A DNA stretch of 32,861 nucleotides from Lentisphaeria bacterium (GCA_017963105.1 JAGCTY010000074.1:1-32861), one strand, 5' to 3'. Shown: positions 8,415 through 17,452, counted from the stretch's first letter. The notes: a model not told the origin generated them from the letters alone. A program made the numbers and translations.

Positions 8415-10238
8415 ATGGAAACACTGATCCTGATCGCATCCGTCGTGCTGATGGTGATCTTCTTCGGCCTGTGCATTATCGTGCATGAATTCGGACATTT
8501 CATCGTCGCCCGGTTCTGCGGCCTCCACATCGAGGCGTTTTCGGTCGGCTTCAAGAAAATCTGGGGCAAGAAGATCAACGGCGTGGAGTACCGCATCGGC
8601 TGCATCCCGTGCGGCGGCTACGTGGACCTGCCGCAGATCGATTCCACCAGCGACGAGATCACCGACAGCGCGGGCAATCCGCTGCCGCACGCCGAACCGT
8701 GGAAACGCATCGTGACCGCGTTCGCCGGGCCGCTGTTCAACATCATCTTCGGGCTGGTCCTGGGCGTGGCGATCTGGATCGTCGGCTTGCCGCAGCCCGA
8801 CAGCGACCGCTACACGGAGTTCACCGTGCGCGAGGTCCCGGAGGACTGCCCCGAATACCGTGCCGGACTGCGCGCGGGCGATTGCATCGTGAAACTGAAC
8901 GGGAACGAGTTCGACCTGAGCTGGAACGAGTTCATGCAGAAGATCATGCTGAACGACGACAACGTGAAGCAGGTCACGCTGGAGGTCGTCCGCGACGGCA
9001 AAACGTCCGAAATCTCCTACACGCCCGCCGAAAACGACAAGCTCATGCCCGGCGAAAAAGTCGCCCTGCCGTTCTTCCAGCCGGAACTGCGCGTCTATGT
9101 CTATCCGATGCCCGGGTCCGCCGCGAAAAAGGCCGGGATCCAGCCGGAGGACCGCGTGATCACGGTCGACGGCGAACCGGTGTACGGCGCGGACGACCTG
9201 ATGAGCCGCATCAACTTCTCGGGCGGGAACACGCTCGCGTTCGTCGTGGAGCGCGGCGGGAAACAGCTTGAGATCCCCGTGACTCCGACGGAAATCCCCG
9301 GCGCAAAGGAACGTCTGCTGGTCGGCATCAATTTCTTCTACGGAAGCGGCCCCACGATCGACAATTACTGCATCGTTGCGGACACCATCCCCGGCCTGCC
9401 GGCTGCGAGCGTCCTGCGTCCCGGCGACGTGATCATGTCGTTCAACGGCACGTCCCTGAAGGACACTTCCAGGTCGTTCCCGGAGCTCCTCGAGGAAAAC
9501 GGCGAAAAGGAGATCACGCTGGGCGTGGAGCGCGGCGGCGAACAGATCGAAGTGAAACTCACGCCCCGCACCTTCGTGCCGTATGAGATCGGCGTGAGCT
9601 TCTACCGCATCGAACACCCGACCCCGTGGAAGCAGTTCGTCAACGTGCTGAAAATGACGCAGCGCACGCTGAAGAGCCTCGGCCACACGATCCAGAGCAA
9701 GGTCGGGCAGGAGACCGGCTACACCACCATCGGAATGCAGAACCTCTCCGGCCCGCTCGGCATCGGCCGCTACATGATCATGACGTTCCAGGGGTCCTTC
9801 ATGCGCGGGTTGTACCTGGTCGTGGTCATCAGCTTCTCGCTCGGCCTCTTCAACCTGCTGCCGATCCCCGTGCTGGACGGCGGCCACATCATGATCGCGC
9901 TGATCGAAATCGTCATCCGGCGCCGGATCCCGGTGAAGCTGGTTCAGCCGGTCACGTATTTCTTCATGTTCGTCCTGATCTCGTTCATGGCGGTCGTGTC
10001 GTTCTTCGACGTGAAGAAGATGCTGCCTCCGCGCTGGTCGAACGCACTGGAGTTCAAGGTCCACCGCGCGGCGAGCGAAACGGAGGAGCCGGGAGCCGAA
10101 GCGGAAGCGTCTCCGGTCATCCGGGCCAGTCTCGCGCAGCCGGAGGACGCGTCCGCCGACGCCGGAGCCGCGGAAAAGCCGGACAACGAGGAAACGCAGG
10201 CGCAGCCGGAGGCGGCGGATGAAGCGGCGGGTGAGTAA
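8415..10238 (+). CDS. rseP: RseP-type site-2 protease with three PDZ domains
   Basis: A 607-aa membrane zinc metalloprotease of the M50B family, which cuts membrane-anchored regulators such as anti-sigma factors within the membrane. The zinc-binding HEFGH is at 24-28 in the first transmembrane helix. The second metal motif, LLPIPVLDGGH with Asp488, lies in a C-terminal helix, and further helices run to about 540. Between them are three PDZ-like modules, at about 135-205 (AGLRAGDCIVKLNG), 225-295 (AGIQPEDRVITVDG) and 315-385 (ASVLRPGDVIMSFNG); the family usually has one or two. The last 50 residues are rich in Ala and Glu and probably disordered. AAGGAG precedes the ATG. The 3' end overlaps ispG by 20 bp in another frame. 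Confidence 0.93.
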   Translation: METLILIASVVLMVIFFGLCIIVHEFGHFIVARFCGLHIEAFSVGFKKIWGKKINGVEYRIGCIPCGGYVDLPQIDSTSDEITDSAGNPLPHAEPWKRIVTAFAGPLFNIIFGLVLGVAIWIVGLPQPDSDRYTEFTVREVPEDCPEYRAGLRAGDCIVKLNGNEFDLSWNEFMQKIMLNDDNVKQVTLEVVRDGKTSEISYTPAENDKLMPGEKVALPFFQPELRVYVYPMPGSAAKKAGIQPEDRVITVDGEPVYGADDLMSRINFSGGNTLAFVVERGGKQLEIPVTPTEIPGAKERLLVGINFFYGSGPTIDNYCIVADTIPGLPAASVLRPGDVIMSFNGTSLKDTSRSFPELLEENGEKEITLGVERGGEQIEVKLTPRTFVPYEIGVSFYRIEHPTPWKQFVNVLKMTQRTLKSLGHTIQSKVGQETGYTTIGMQNLSGPLGIGRYMIMTFQGSFMRGLYLVVVISFSLGLFNLLPIPVLDGGHIMIALIEIVIRRRIPVKLVQPVTYFFMFVLISFMAVVSFFDVKKMLPPRWSNALEFKVHRAASETEEPGAEAEASPVIRASLAQPEDASADAGAAEKPDNEETQAQPEAADEAAGE

Positions 10239-11331
10239 TCAGATGCACGTCGGACGCGTCGCCGTCGGAGGCGGCGCCCCGGTGTCCGTGCAGTCCATGA
10301 CGAACACGCGTACCTCCGACGCTGACGCCACGCTCGCGCAAATCCGCGAACTGGCGGCGCTCGGCTGCGACATCATCCGATGCGCCGTGCCGGACACCGC
10401 GTCCGCCAGGGCCATGCGCCGCATCGTGGAGGAATCCCCGATCCCGGTGATCGCCGACATTCATTTCGACTGGCGTCTGGCGCTGGAGTCCATCCGCGCG
10501 GGCGTCCACGGTGTGCGCATCAACCCGGGCAACATCGGCGGTGCGGACCGGGTCCGTGCCGTAGCGGAGGCCGCGGGCGAGGCCGGGATCCCGATCCGGG
10601 TCGGCGCGAACACGGGCAGCCTGCCGAAAGGACTGTTCGAATCGAAGCTCGCCGCCCGCGGAGACCACGACGAGGCGATGGCGGAGTCGCTCTGCGAGGC
10701 GGTTGAAGCTCAAATCTGCACACTGGAATCCTGCGGGTTCCACGACATCAAAGTTTCGTTGAAGGCCAGCTCCGTGCCGGTCATGGTGGCCGCCTACCGC
10801 AAGTTCGCCGCGAGGTCGCCGTTCCCGCTCCACCTCGGCGTGACCGAGGCCGGGACCACGTCGCGCGGCATCCTGAAGAGCGCCGCCGGGATCGGCGCGC
10901 TGCTGCTGGACGGCATCGGCGACACGATCCGCGTGAGCCTGACCGCGCCGCCCCGCGAGGAGGTGAAGGCCGGGATCGCCCTGCTGGAGGTCTGCGGCCT
11001 GCGGGACGCATATCCCGAGATCGTGTCGTGTCCCACCTGCGCCCGCACCGAGTACGACCTGATCGGCATGGCGCAGCGCGTGGAGGAGCTGGTTGCCTCG
11101 CTGAAGGCGTCGGGCCGCCGCATCGGATTGAAGAAGATCGCGGTGATGGGATGTGTGGTGAACGGGCCCGGCGAGGCGAAGGACGCGGAGTTCGGGCTGG
11201 CCGGATCGAAAAACGGCCATGTGGCGCTGTTCCGCAGGGGCGTACCGTTCGCGAACCTCCCGCAGGACGAGGCGTTCGAGGTGCTGAAACAGGAAATCCT
11301 GGCGTCCGTACCGGAAACGTCCGCGAAATGA
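10219..11331 (+). CDS. ispG: 4-hydroxy-3-methylbut-2-enyl diphosphate synthase (IspG/GcpE)
   Basis: The 370-aa iron-sulfur enzyme carries out the penultimate MEP step, forming HMBPP from MEcPP in the cytoplasm. The start MKRRVSNQMHVGRVAVGG...VQSMTNTRT is the family signature, with a GGAGGCGG ribosome site just upstream inside rseP. The TIM-barrel part includes IIRCAVPD, PVIADIHFD and INPGNIG. The cluster ligands are Cys271 and Cys274 (SCPTCARTEYDL) and Cys312 (GCVVNGPGEA), with Glu319 the likely fourth ligand. It is the last gene of the metY-ispG run. With dxr, it shows that the organism uses the MEP route. Confidence 0.97.
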   Translation: MKRRVSNQMHVGRVAVGGGAPVSVQSMTNTRTSDADATLAQIRELAALGCDIIRCAVPDTASARAMRRIVEESPIPVIADIHFDWRLALESIRAGVHGVRINPGNIGGADRVRAVAEAAGEAGIPIRVGANTGSLPKGLFESKLAARGDHDEAMAESLCEAVEAQICTLESCGFHDIKVSLKASSVPVMVAAYRKFAARSPFPLHLGVTEAGTTSRGILKSAAGIGALLLDGIGDTIRVSLTAPPREEVKAGIALLEVCGLRDAYPEIVSCPTCARTEYDLIGMAQRVEELVASLKASGRRIGLKKIAVMGCVVNGPGEAKDAEFGLAGSKNGHVALFRRGVPFANLPQDEAFEVLKQEILASVPETSAK

Positions 11332-11385
11332 ACAGGCAGGCTTTCGAACTTTTTATTTTTTTGGGAATATTTCACGAAAATCCGG

Positions 11386-11414
11386 TTGTATTCCGCCGGT
11401 TTGCATGATATAGT
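11386..11414 (+). promoter_or_regulatory. Promoter of the pseudopilin genes
   Basis: TTGTAT (11386-11391), a 17-bp spacer and TATAGT (11409-11414), 39 bp before the first pseudopilin ATG. The region just upstream is AT-rich (TTTTTATTTTTTT). No convincing terminator is visible after ispG. Confidence 0.6.
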
Positions 11415-11453
11415 ACGTATTGGATAATAATCAACCGTTACCGGGAGAACGCC

Positions 11454-11957
11454 ATGAAACGCTTCAAACACCCCTTTACGTTAGTCGAACTTCTCTGCGT
11501 GATCATCGTGATCGCCCTGCTCGCCGCGATCTCAATCAAGGTCACGCAGATCGCCTACCGCCGCGCGGACGAGACGAAGACGAAATCCGTCATGGAGATC
11601 ATCCGCGTCGCGAATGAGCAGTACAAGGCCAAAAACGGGTATTATTTCCCGAACGGCGGGTCCACCTACAGTGAAGGCGGAGCCGAGTTCCACTCCATCG
11701 ACCTGAACGCGGATTTCCTCGGCGACGCGTACGAGACCTGCCGGAGCATCGCCGAAGAAAGCGGCAACGCCGACAAGATCCGCGACGCGTGGGGGAACGC
11801 CATCCGCTACCGCAACCCCGGCATCTACAACACCGGCACGTACGACCTGTACTCCATCGGGCGCGACAAGGGCGTGGGCGACGCCGAGGACACCACGAAA
11901 AAGAAACCCGGCTTCGGCGACGACATCGCGAATTTCAAGTATCCGGACCTGAAATAA
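11454..11957 (+). CDS. GspG-like pseudopilin / type IV prepilin-like protein
   Basis: A 167-aa protein with a short basic leader (MKRFKHP), the prepilin N-terminal helix FTLVELLCVIIVIALLAAI, and the Glu at mature position 5. The leader ends in Pro rather than the usual Gly. The second half resembles the GspG C-terminus: a DAWGNAIRYRNPG stretch, then YDLYSIGRDKGVGDAED, the region that holds calcium in major pseudopilins. It is exported to the inner membrane and is presumably assembled by a type II secretion or type IV pilus machine; pilB, pilT and pilC homologues lie at 29476-32861. CGGGAG precedes the ATG. A second pseudopilin follows after 33 bp, so the two are probably cotranscribed. Confidence 0.85.
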   Translation: MKRFKHPFTLVELLCVIIVIALLAAISIKVTQIAYRRADETKTKSVMEIIRVANEQYKAKNGYYFPNGGSTYSEGGAEFHSIDLNADFLGDAYETCRSIAEESGNADKIRDAWGNAIRYRNPGIYNTGTYDLYSIGRDKGVGDAEDTTKKKPGFGDDIANFKYPDLK

Positions 11958-11990
11958 CCGAACCAACCCCTTCATAAAGGAATCCATACC

Positions 11991-12548
11991 ATGAAAACTT
12001 CCTCCAAAAGATTTACATTGATCGAACTGCTCGTCGTGATCGCCATCATCGCCATCCTCGCCGGGCTTGTCTTCCCCGCCCTCGGCGTCGTCCGCAACAA
12101 CGCCAAAAAGTCCAAGGCGAACAGCGAATGCCAGTCCATGAAGACCGCCATCATCATGTATGAATCGGAATTCTCCTGCTGGCCCGCGAACGTGAGCGGA
12201 TCGACCGACGCCCTCGTCAGCAGCAGCGAGTACATCCAGATGTGCAAGCGCCTCACGGGCGAGAACTCCAAGAAGACGGTGTTCTACGAAGTCGGCGTGG
12301 GCTACGACGAAAACAAGGGCATCCTGGATCCGTGGGGCCGTCCTTACCAGGTGATCCTCGACGTCGATTTCGACGGCAAGATCAAGGCCGTCGACGCTGT
12401 GGAAGCCGTCAACAAGGTCAACAACCGTACCGGACAGGACCTCCGCACGAAGGTCGCCGTGTATGCGTACGGCGTGGTCGAGAAGGACAAGGACGCCAAG
12501 GACCTGGACAAGCTGGCCTCGACCAAGAAGCTCGTCATCAGCTGGTGA
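11991..12548 (+). CDS. GspG-like pseudopilin (second copy)
   Basis: A 185-aa paralogue of the preceding gene. Its leader MKTSSKR ends in Arg before FTLIELLVVIAIIAILAGL, the typical PVC-group prepilin helix with Glu at position 5. Here too the -1 residue is not glycine. Lys/Asn-rich helix continuation (VVRNNAKKSKANSE) is followed by a globular part with DPWGRPYQVILDVDFDGKI, the GspG-like calcium-binding style loop. AAAGGA lies 10 bases before the ATG. Function is inferred to be that of a structural or minor pseudopilin; two such genes in tandem suggest a two-component filament or specialised substrates. Confidence 0.83.
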   Translation: MKTSSKRFTLIELLVVIAIIAILAGLVFPALGVVRNNAKKSKANSECQSMKTAIIMYESEFSCWPANVSGSTDALVSSSEYIQMCKRLTGENSKKTVFYEVGVGYDENKGILDPWGRPYQVILDVDFDGKIKAVDAVEAVNKVNNRTGQDLRTKVAVYAYGVVEKDKDAKDLDKLASTKKLVISW

Positions 12549-12653
12549 CGGACGCCGCGTTTTGAGCATGGCCTGAGCTTGCTTGTGCGGGCAGCCGCCT
12601 CCGCGGACGCCCGGCCGGGAATCCATGGCCTGAAAAAAGAGATCGGAAACCGT

Positions 12654-13955
12654 ATGGATATTGTTTACGGGATACTGCTGGACAACGGCTCCGGGTACAA
12701 CGCCCGGTGCGATTCCTCGCTCGGCCTGCATGTCGGCGACTTCTGCGTGATCCGCAAGGATTTCTACCTGGATTACGGACAGATCGTGAAGCAGTTCGAC
12801 GCGCCGCCGCCGGAATCCGTCCCCGCCGCGCCCGTCGAGGAGGAGCGCGAATCGGGCGGGACCGTGTTTTCCGCGCGGAAGAATGAAATCTACGCGATCC
12901 AGCGGAAGGCGACCGTGGTGGACCAGGGCAAGGCGCACGAGAACCAGATGCGCGCGAAATCGGCCCTGCGGATCACCGGGCAGTACGTGGACCGCCTCGG
13001 GCTGCCCATGAAACTGATCAACGCGCATTATTCGTACGACGGCAAACTCATCACGGTGCAGTTCAGCGCCGAGGGGCGCGTGGATTTCCGCGAACTCGTG
13101 AAGTTGCTGTCGCAGGAATTCAACACGCACATCGAGCTGCGCCAGATCGGCGTGCGCGACGAGACCGCCATCCTCGGCGGCATCGCGAACTGCGGACGCC
13201 CGCTCTGCTGCTGCCAGTTCCTGAAGGATTTCGCGTCCATCAACGTGAAGATGGCCAAGGAGCAGGACCTTTCGCTCACGCCGTCCACGATCTCCGGCAT
13301 CTGCGGCAGGCTGAAATGCTGCCTCAAATACGAGCATGAAGGCTACCTGGAGCTCGAAAAGACCATGCCGAGGCGCGGCGAACTCTGCGAATGCAAGGAC
13401 GGACGCGGCCGTGTGGTCGACCGCAACCTCCTGACGCAGAAAGTCACGATCCAGCTGGAAAACTCCACGCATACCGTGGTCTGTCCCGCCTCCGAAGTCA
13501 CGGTCGTGTACCTCGATAAATACAAGGTGCGCGGCACGGGGCAGGGGGAGAACGCCCCGCGGAAACAATCCGGTTCCGGCGATGCGGACCAGCCCGACGA
13601 TACGAACGGAAATGCCGTGCCCCAGCCGAAGAAGCCCGCACGGCAGGGCGCTCCTGACGGACAGAACCCGAACCGTCCGCACGGACAGCAGCGGAAACAG
13701 CAGGGCGAACGTCCCCAGCGGCCCGCGGGCGATCAGCGTCCGCAGAATCGTCCTCAGCAGACCAATCCGCGTCCTCAGCAGACCAATCCGCGTCCTCAGC
13801 AGAACAATCCGCGTCCTCAGCAGAACAACCCGAACCGACCGCCGCGACCGCCGCGTCCGGAGGGCGGCAGGCAGGAGGGCGGCAGGCAGGACGACGGCAA
13901 GCAGGACGGCGGCAAGTCCGAGAACAACCGTCCGAACCGTCCTCCGCAGGGCTGA
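12654..13955 (+). CDS. ricT: PSP1-domain protein, RicT (YaaT) family, with repetitive tail
   Basis: A 433-aa protein whose first 270 residues are the PSP1/RicT domain. The diagnostic cysteines are present: CGRPLCCC at 180-187 and CGRLKCC at 217-223, between AILGGIAN and YEHEGYLEL. In Bacillus, RicT joins RicA and RicF in an iron-sulfur complex that guides RNase Y; that role here is an inference from family. Residues from about 290 onward form a low-complexity Pro/Gln/Asn/Arg/Gly tail, with four repeats of RPQQ(T/N)NP encoded by a 21-bp tandem repeat, then GGRQ-type repeats. An upstream TTG start (12579) is possible, but the ATG at 12654 begins exactly with the family start MDIVYGILLD. Confidence 0.9.
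   Translation: MDIVYGILLDNGSGYNARCDSSLGLHVGDFCVIRKDFYLDYGQIVKQFDAPPPESVPAAPVEEERESGGTVFSARKNEIYAIQRKATVVDQGKAHENQMRAKSALRITGQYVDRLGLPMKLINAHYSYDGKLITVQFSAEGRVDFRELVKLLSQEFNTHIELRQIGVRDETAILGGIANCGRPLCCCQFLKDFASINVKMAKEQDLSLTPSTISGICGRLKCCLKYEHEGYLELEKTMPRRGELCECKDGRGRVVDRNLLTQKVTIQLENSTHTVVCPASEVTVVYLDKYKVRGTGQGENAPRKQSGSGDADQPDDTNGNAVPQPKKPARQGAPDGQNPNRPHGQQRKQQGERPQRPAGDQRPQNRPQQTNPRPQQTNPRPQQNNPRPQQNNPNRPPRPPRPEGGRQEGGRQDDGKQDGGKSENNRPNRPPQG
13749..13832 (+). repeat. Four tandem 21-bp coding repeats
   Basis: The unit CGTCCTCAGCAGA(C/A)CAA(T/C)CCG occurs at 13749, 13770, 13791 and 13812. It encodes RPQQ(T/N)NP in frame within the RicT tail. Units 1 and 2 are identical, so the number of copies may vary by slippage. 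Confidence 0.9.
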
Positions 13956-14208
13956 CGGAACATGGCGACCTGAAATGCCGGTTCCGGCGTTTCGGCGGAG
14001 GCCGGATTTGCTTCCGCAGAGCAATCGGCAATTCAACCGAATCATTCCGAATCTCATGAAAGCGGAGTGAATCGGGAGGCACAGGTGCGTCGATGAAAGA
14101 AAACGGATAGAAAATGCCTCCGTCATAATAATTTCGACTTGTATTTTCTTCTTTGCGGTATACATTAGTAAATATTTTGTTGTCGAAATCTGGTTGCATT
14201 CCCATCTT
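13956..14208. other. Gene-free AT-rich gap with inverted repeat and possible promoter
   Basis: This 253-bp gap separates ricT from the DUF4105 gene. Its first part holds a weak GC-rich hairpin (CCGG/CCGG near 13980-14003). The second part is AT-rich: ATTTCGAC (14131-14138) and GTCGAAAT (14182-14189) form a perfect 8-bp inverted repeat around TTGTAT-16-TACATT (14139-14166), a possible promoter of the downstream gene. No RNA gene or coding frame was seen. Confidence 0.45.
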
Positions 14209-15282
14209 ATGTTCAGAATCGGTCGAAGTCAAGCATCTGTGAAAAAATGGCTGATACGAATTCTGCGCGCCCTGGGCATCCGGTCTCTGAAGACGCTCTT
14301 CTGGGTGGCATTTGCGGTGCTGGCGCTCGGTGTGCCGTGGTGTGCCGGAGCATTTTTCCATGCTTTCGACATCCCCGTTTTCGTCTCCTGGTGCGGCGTC
14401 GTCCTGCTGCTGGCTTCGTTGATCGCCAGCCTGTTTTTCCGCCCGGCGCTGCTGGGGACGGCCTTGATCGAAGTCCTGCTTACCGCGGTGTTCTGCCTCA
14501 TCAGCCCGGAAGAGCGTTTCCGCCATACGATCTGGCAGAAACCATGGTGGTATACGCTGGAAGTGAACAGGCTCGACAACGGCAGCTTTGAACTTCTCAA
14601 TGTGCGGGATTTCGTCTACCGGTCCGAGACGGATTTCGATGTCCGGTACCGCACCCTGACCGTCGACCCGGAGCAGATCTCCTCCATTGACGCGGTGTTC
14701 TCGCATTGGGACAACATGGAGGAGATCGCGCACTCCATGCTGGGGTTGAACTTCGCGGACGGCACAACGGTCGTGATCTCGCTGGAGACACGGCTGCCCG
14801 AGGGCGCAAAACAGAACGGCATTGACGGGCTCTATCGTCGCTACGGACTGGCCATGCTCGCCGGGACCCCGGAAGACCTCTACGGACTGCGCGTCGATCA
14901 CCGCGGAGAAACGCTCTATGTCTACCGTCTGGACATGGACCGCCGGAACTTGCGCGAAACGGTCCTTTCGCTTTTCGAACGGGCGGCGGAACTCCAGCTG
15001 AAACCGCAATTCTACAACAGCCTCTACCGCAACTGCACGACGGGATTGCTGCCGATGCTGCCCGCCGTGGACCAGCATCTGGACAGCGACGACATCCGCG
15101 TAATGCTGAACGGAATGGCGGCCAAGATGCTTTTCGAAAAAGACCTGATCGTCCACCGTGAAGACGAAAGCTTCGGCTCGCTCCGGGCGCGTTCGCTCGT
15201 GCCGGGGCTTTGCCTGGGCAAAGACGCGCCGCCCGCCCGTTACGGAGGCGAATCGGAGGCCCGCTGGCTCCATGAACACTGA
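14209..15282 (+). CDS. DUF4105 (Lnb N-terminal domain) membrane protein
   Basis: A 357-aa protein with three hydrophobic helices at the N-terminus (about 22-45, 52-70 and 72-92), followed by a DUF4105-type periplasmic domain. Domain marks are VFSHWDNMEEIAHSMLGLNFADG, VVISLETRLPEG, and the conserved Asn-Cys-Thr-Thr in LYRNCTTGLL, where the cysteine is a likely catalytic residue. The biochemical role of this family is not established. The start is uncertain: no clear ribosome site precedes the ATG at 14209, and a TTG at 14194 is in frame. It is followed after 47 bp by a lipase-like lipoprotein on the same strand, suggesting a shared envelope function. Confidence 0.8.
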   Translation: MFRIGRSQASVKKWLIRILRALGIRSLKTLFWVAFAVLALGVPWCAGAFFHAFDIPVFVSWCGVVLLLASLIASLFFRPALLGTALIEVLLTAVFCLISPEERFRHTIWQKPWWYTLEVNRLDNGSFELLNVRDFVYRSETDFDVRYRTLTVDPEQISSIDAVFSHWDNMEEIAHSMLGLNFADGTTVVISLETRLPEGAKQNGIDGLYRRYGLAMLAGTPEDLYGLRVDHRGETLYVYRLDMDRRNLRETVLSLFERAAELQLKPQFYNSLYRNCTTGLLPMLPAVDQHLDSDDIRVMLNGMAAKMLFEKDLIVHREDESFGSLRARSLVPGLCLGKDAPPARYGGESEARWLHEH

Positions 15283-15329
15283 ATCTGTCTGATACGAATC
15301 AAATAAACAAAACCTGAGGAGATGAATTC

Positions 15330-17297
15330 ATGAAACAAAGCTTCGGACAGAGTCGTTTCGCTTTCTGGTCCAGTATGGGTCTGATCGTGCAACTGGGAAT
15401 CATGGCAGCGGCATGGCTGCTGTTGACCTCATGTTCTTTCGTCCAGAGCCGCGAAGTGACGATCTCGCCCGCGTCGGCATCGGAAATGGAAAAATACTAC
15501 CAGGATGAATCCTTCTCCCGCGAAGGGCTTTCCTTCGAGTCCGAGAACTTCCTGCGGGGCAATATGGAGCAGATCGACTATGAAAGCGACCCTGTGTCGG
15601 CCCTGCACAAGCTCAACGAGTATTATGCGATCTCAGACGATCCGAAATTCCTGCGCATCGCCGCCGACCTCTGCCACTGGGCCGCTCTGGATTCGGGCGA
15701 CATGGATTTCGCCATCTGCGGCCATCTTTCGGCGCTTTACTACACGAAAGCGGCGTTTGCCGCCATGCCGGAGACCGATATCCCGTTCAGTAACTTCGCC
15801 TCCTTCCGCATGATGCAGATCTACAACGACTCCTGCCGCGGGATATTCAGTTATCTGAAAGAGCACAAGCTGCTGGCGAACAATTCCTTCAGCCTGCTTG
15901 ACCTGGAGGACCGGCGTTATTTCTTCGAGAAGCCGTTCTATCATCTTTCCGTCCCCGACGACACGGTCGAGGATTTCACCCTCTGCTCCGATTATTCCGT
16001 CAAGGCATTGATGCAGAAAAACCGGCAGCCGGGCGTCGGAATCCCGCTGGTCGGGTTCCTCGCGCCGCAGGAGACGCACAAGACATTAAAATGCCCGAGG
16101 GGACTGACGATCCCGGTGACGCTGATCGTGGAACTCAAGGAAAACGACTCGAACGAAATGGAAGTGCGGCTGGACTACCTGGACACTTCCCTGGAGGAAA
16201 CGGCCCCCAAGGAGCTCGAGTTCCTGGCGGAGGACAATGTCCCGCTCGCGCTGGATTTCTCCACCCCGCTCGCCTGCTTCCTGAACAGCCTGCCCGACCG
16301 CAACCTGATCTCCGTCATGCTGGAGTCCGACCAGCAGGAGGACCACTCCGGGCTGTTCCTGATCGAACCGTACCAGCCGGACAAGATCCCGGTGCTCTTC
16401 ATCCACGGGCTGATGTCCAGTCCCGACACCTGGGTGCAGATGATCAATGCGCTGAAAAACGACCCGGTCATCCGGAAACGCTACCAGTTCTGGTTCTACT
16501 CTTTCTCCAGCGGCATGCCGATCCTGGCGACCGCAGGCAATCTGCGCCAGATCCTGCTGGCTGCGCGGGAGGAACTCGGCACCACGCCGGAAGCACGCGA
16601 GAATTTCGACAAAATGGTCCTGATCGGGCACAGCATGGGCGGCCTGGTCTCCCGCACGCTCCTGCAGGGCGATCCTCACTACATGGTCGAAACGGTGACG
16701 CAGCGGACATGGGACGAGATCACGGCTTCGCTCTCGGAAGACGAATTGGAAGTGGTCGAGACTTTCGCCGTCCTCCCGCCGCTGCCGTTCGTCAACCGTG
16801 TGGTTTTCATGGCCGTGCCGCACCGGGGGTCCGAGATGGCGAAGTGGTCGGTCGCGCGCTTCGGCTCGCGGCTCGTCAATCTCCCGAAAACCCTGCGGGA
16901 AAAACTCCCGATCTTCGCCCGTGTATTCGAAAAGATCAACAGGGAAAAGTATAAGGAGCTCGAACAGTTGCACCGTGAAAGAGGAGATAAAGAAGGTCAA
17001 AATACCGTTTCCGGACTTTATGACCTTGACCCGGATTCCATCTTCATCCAGGCCCTCGCGGACTCCCCCATGAAACAGGGACTCGTCTTTCATTCGATCA
17101 TCGGCGACACTGACCGCGCCGACCATCCGGGCGGAACAGACGGCGTGGTACCGTATTCCAGCAGTCATCTCGACAACGCCGCGAGCGAAGTGATCGTCCA
17201 CTCCGGACACAGCATCCACCGCAGTCCCGCCGCCATGCAGGAACTGCTCCGCATCCTGCGGCTGCATCTGCGCGAAGAGCGGGCAGACGGGATCTGA
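15330..17297 (+). CDS. Lipase-like alpha/beta-hydrolase lipoprotein
   Basis: A 655-aa protein with a lipoprotein signal peptide: a hydrophobic stretch 16-33 and the lipobox LTSC with Cys35. A helical N-terminal region of about 300 residues, not recognised, comes before an alpha/beta-hydrolase domain. This starts at [14 protein letters not shown] and has the nucleophile elbow GHSMGG (Ser435), followed by MAVPHRGS. The proposed triad is Ser435, Asp604 ([11 protein letters not shown]) and His627 (HSGHSIHR), as in lipases and PGAP1-like esterases. It probably sits on the outer membrane or periplasmic side and cleaves an ester; the substrate is unknown. GAGGAG precedes the ATG. A terminator follows the stop. 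Confidence 0.87.
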   Translation: MKQSFGQSRFAFWSSMGLIVQLGIMAAAWLLLTSCSFVQSREVTISPASASEMEKYYQDESFSREGLSFESENFLRGNMEQIDYESDPVSALHKLNEYYAISDDPKFLRIAADLCHWAALDSGDMDFAICGHLSALYYTKAAFAAMPETDIPFSNFASFRMMQIYNDSCRGIFSYLKEHKLLANNSFSLLDLEDRRYFFEKPFYHLSVPDDTVEDFTLCSDYSVKALMQKNRQPGVGIPLVGFLAPQETHKTLKCPRGLTIPVTLIVELKENDSNEMEVRLDYLDTSLEETAPKELEFLAEDNVPLALDFSTPLACFLNSLPDRNLISVMLESDQQEDHSGLFLIEPYQPDKIPVLFIHGLMSSPDTWVQMINALKNDPVIRKRYQFWFYSFSSGMPILATAGNLRQILLAAREELGTTPEARENFDKMVLIGHSMGGLVSRTLLQGDPHYMVETVTQRTWDEITASLSEDELEVVETFAVLPPLPFVNRVVFMAVPHRGSEMAKWSVARFGSRLVNLPKTLREKLPIFARVFEKINREKYKELEQLHRERGDKEGQNTVSGLYDLDPDSIFIQALADSPMKQGLVFHSIIGDTDRADHPGGTDGVVPYSSSHLDNAASEVIVHSGHSIHRSPAAMQELLRILRLHLREERADGI

Positions 17298-17324
17298 ATT
17301 CCCTGAGATGCCCGAAGGCGTTCC

Positions 17325-17361
17325 GGGGTCGGGGAGATTGATTCCCCGGTCCCCTCATTTT
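17325..17361 (+). terminator. Terminator after the lipase-like lipoprotein
   Basis: GGGGTCGGGGA (17325-17335) pairs with TCCCCGGTCCCC (17343-17354) around a short loop, followed by TCATTTT. Confidence 0.6.
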
Positions 17362-17452
17362 CTGTGTGCCGTCTCCATGTCCGTGCGGATATGCCGGGCA
17401 GGACGGCGGACGGCAGGATCGGACGTGTCGCCCCTCATGCGCGCGCGAAAAC

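Noticed and set aside
7017-10064. A 1015-codon open frame on the minus strand opposite dxr and rseP, plus other long antisense frames (for example 2620-4233 and 11532-14165).
   Set aside because: They are mirror frames of GC-rich genes on the other strand, rich in Arg/His/Asp without recognisable motifs, and the sense frames hold clear known enzymes.
12579-12653. A longer RicT beginning at a TTG.
   Set aside because: The ATG at 12654 starts at the conserved family N-terminus; the extra 25 residues are low-complexity and unlike the family.
13749-13832. Regular direct repeats resembling a small CRISPR array.
   Set aside because: The units are contiguous without spacers and are in frame inside the RicT coding sequence.
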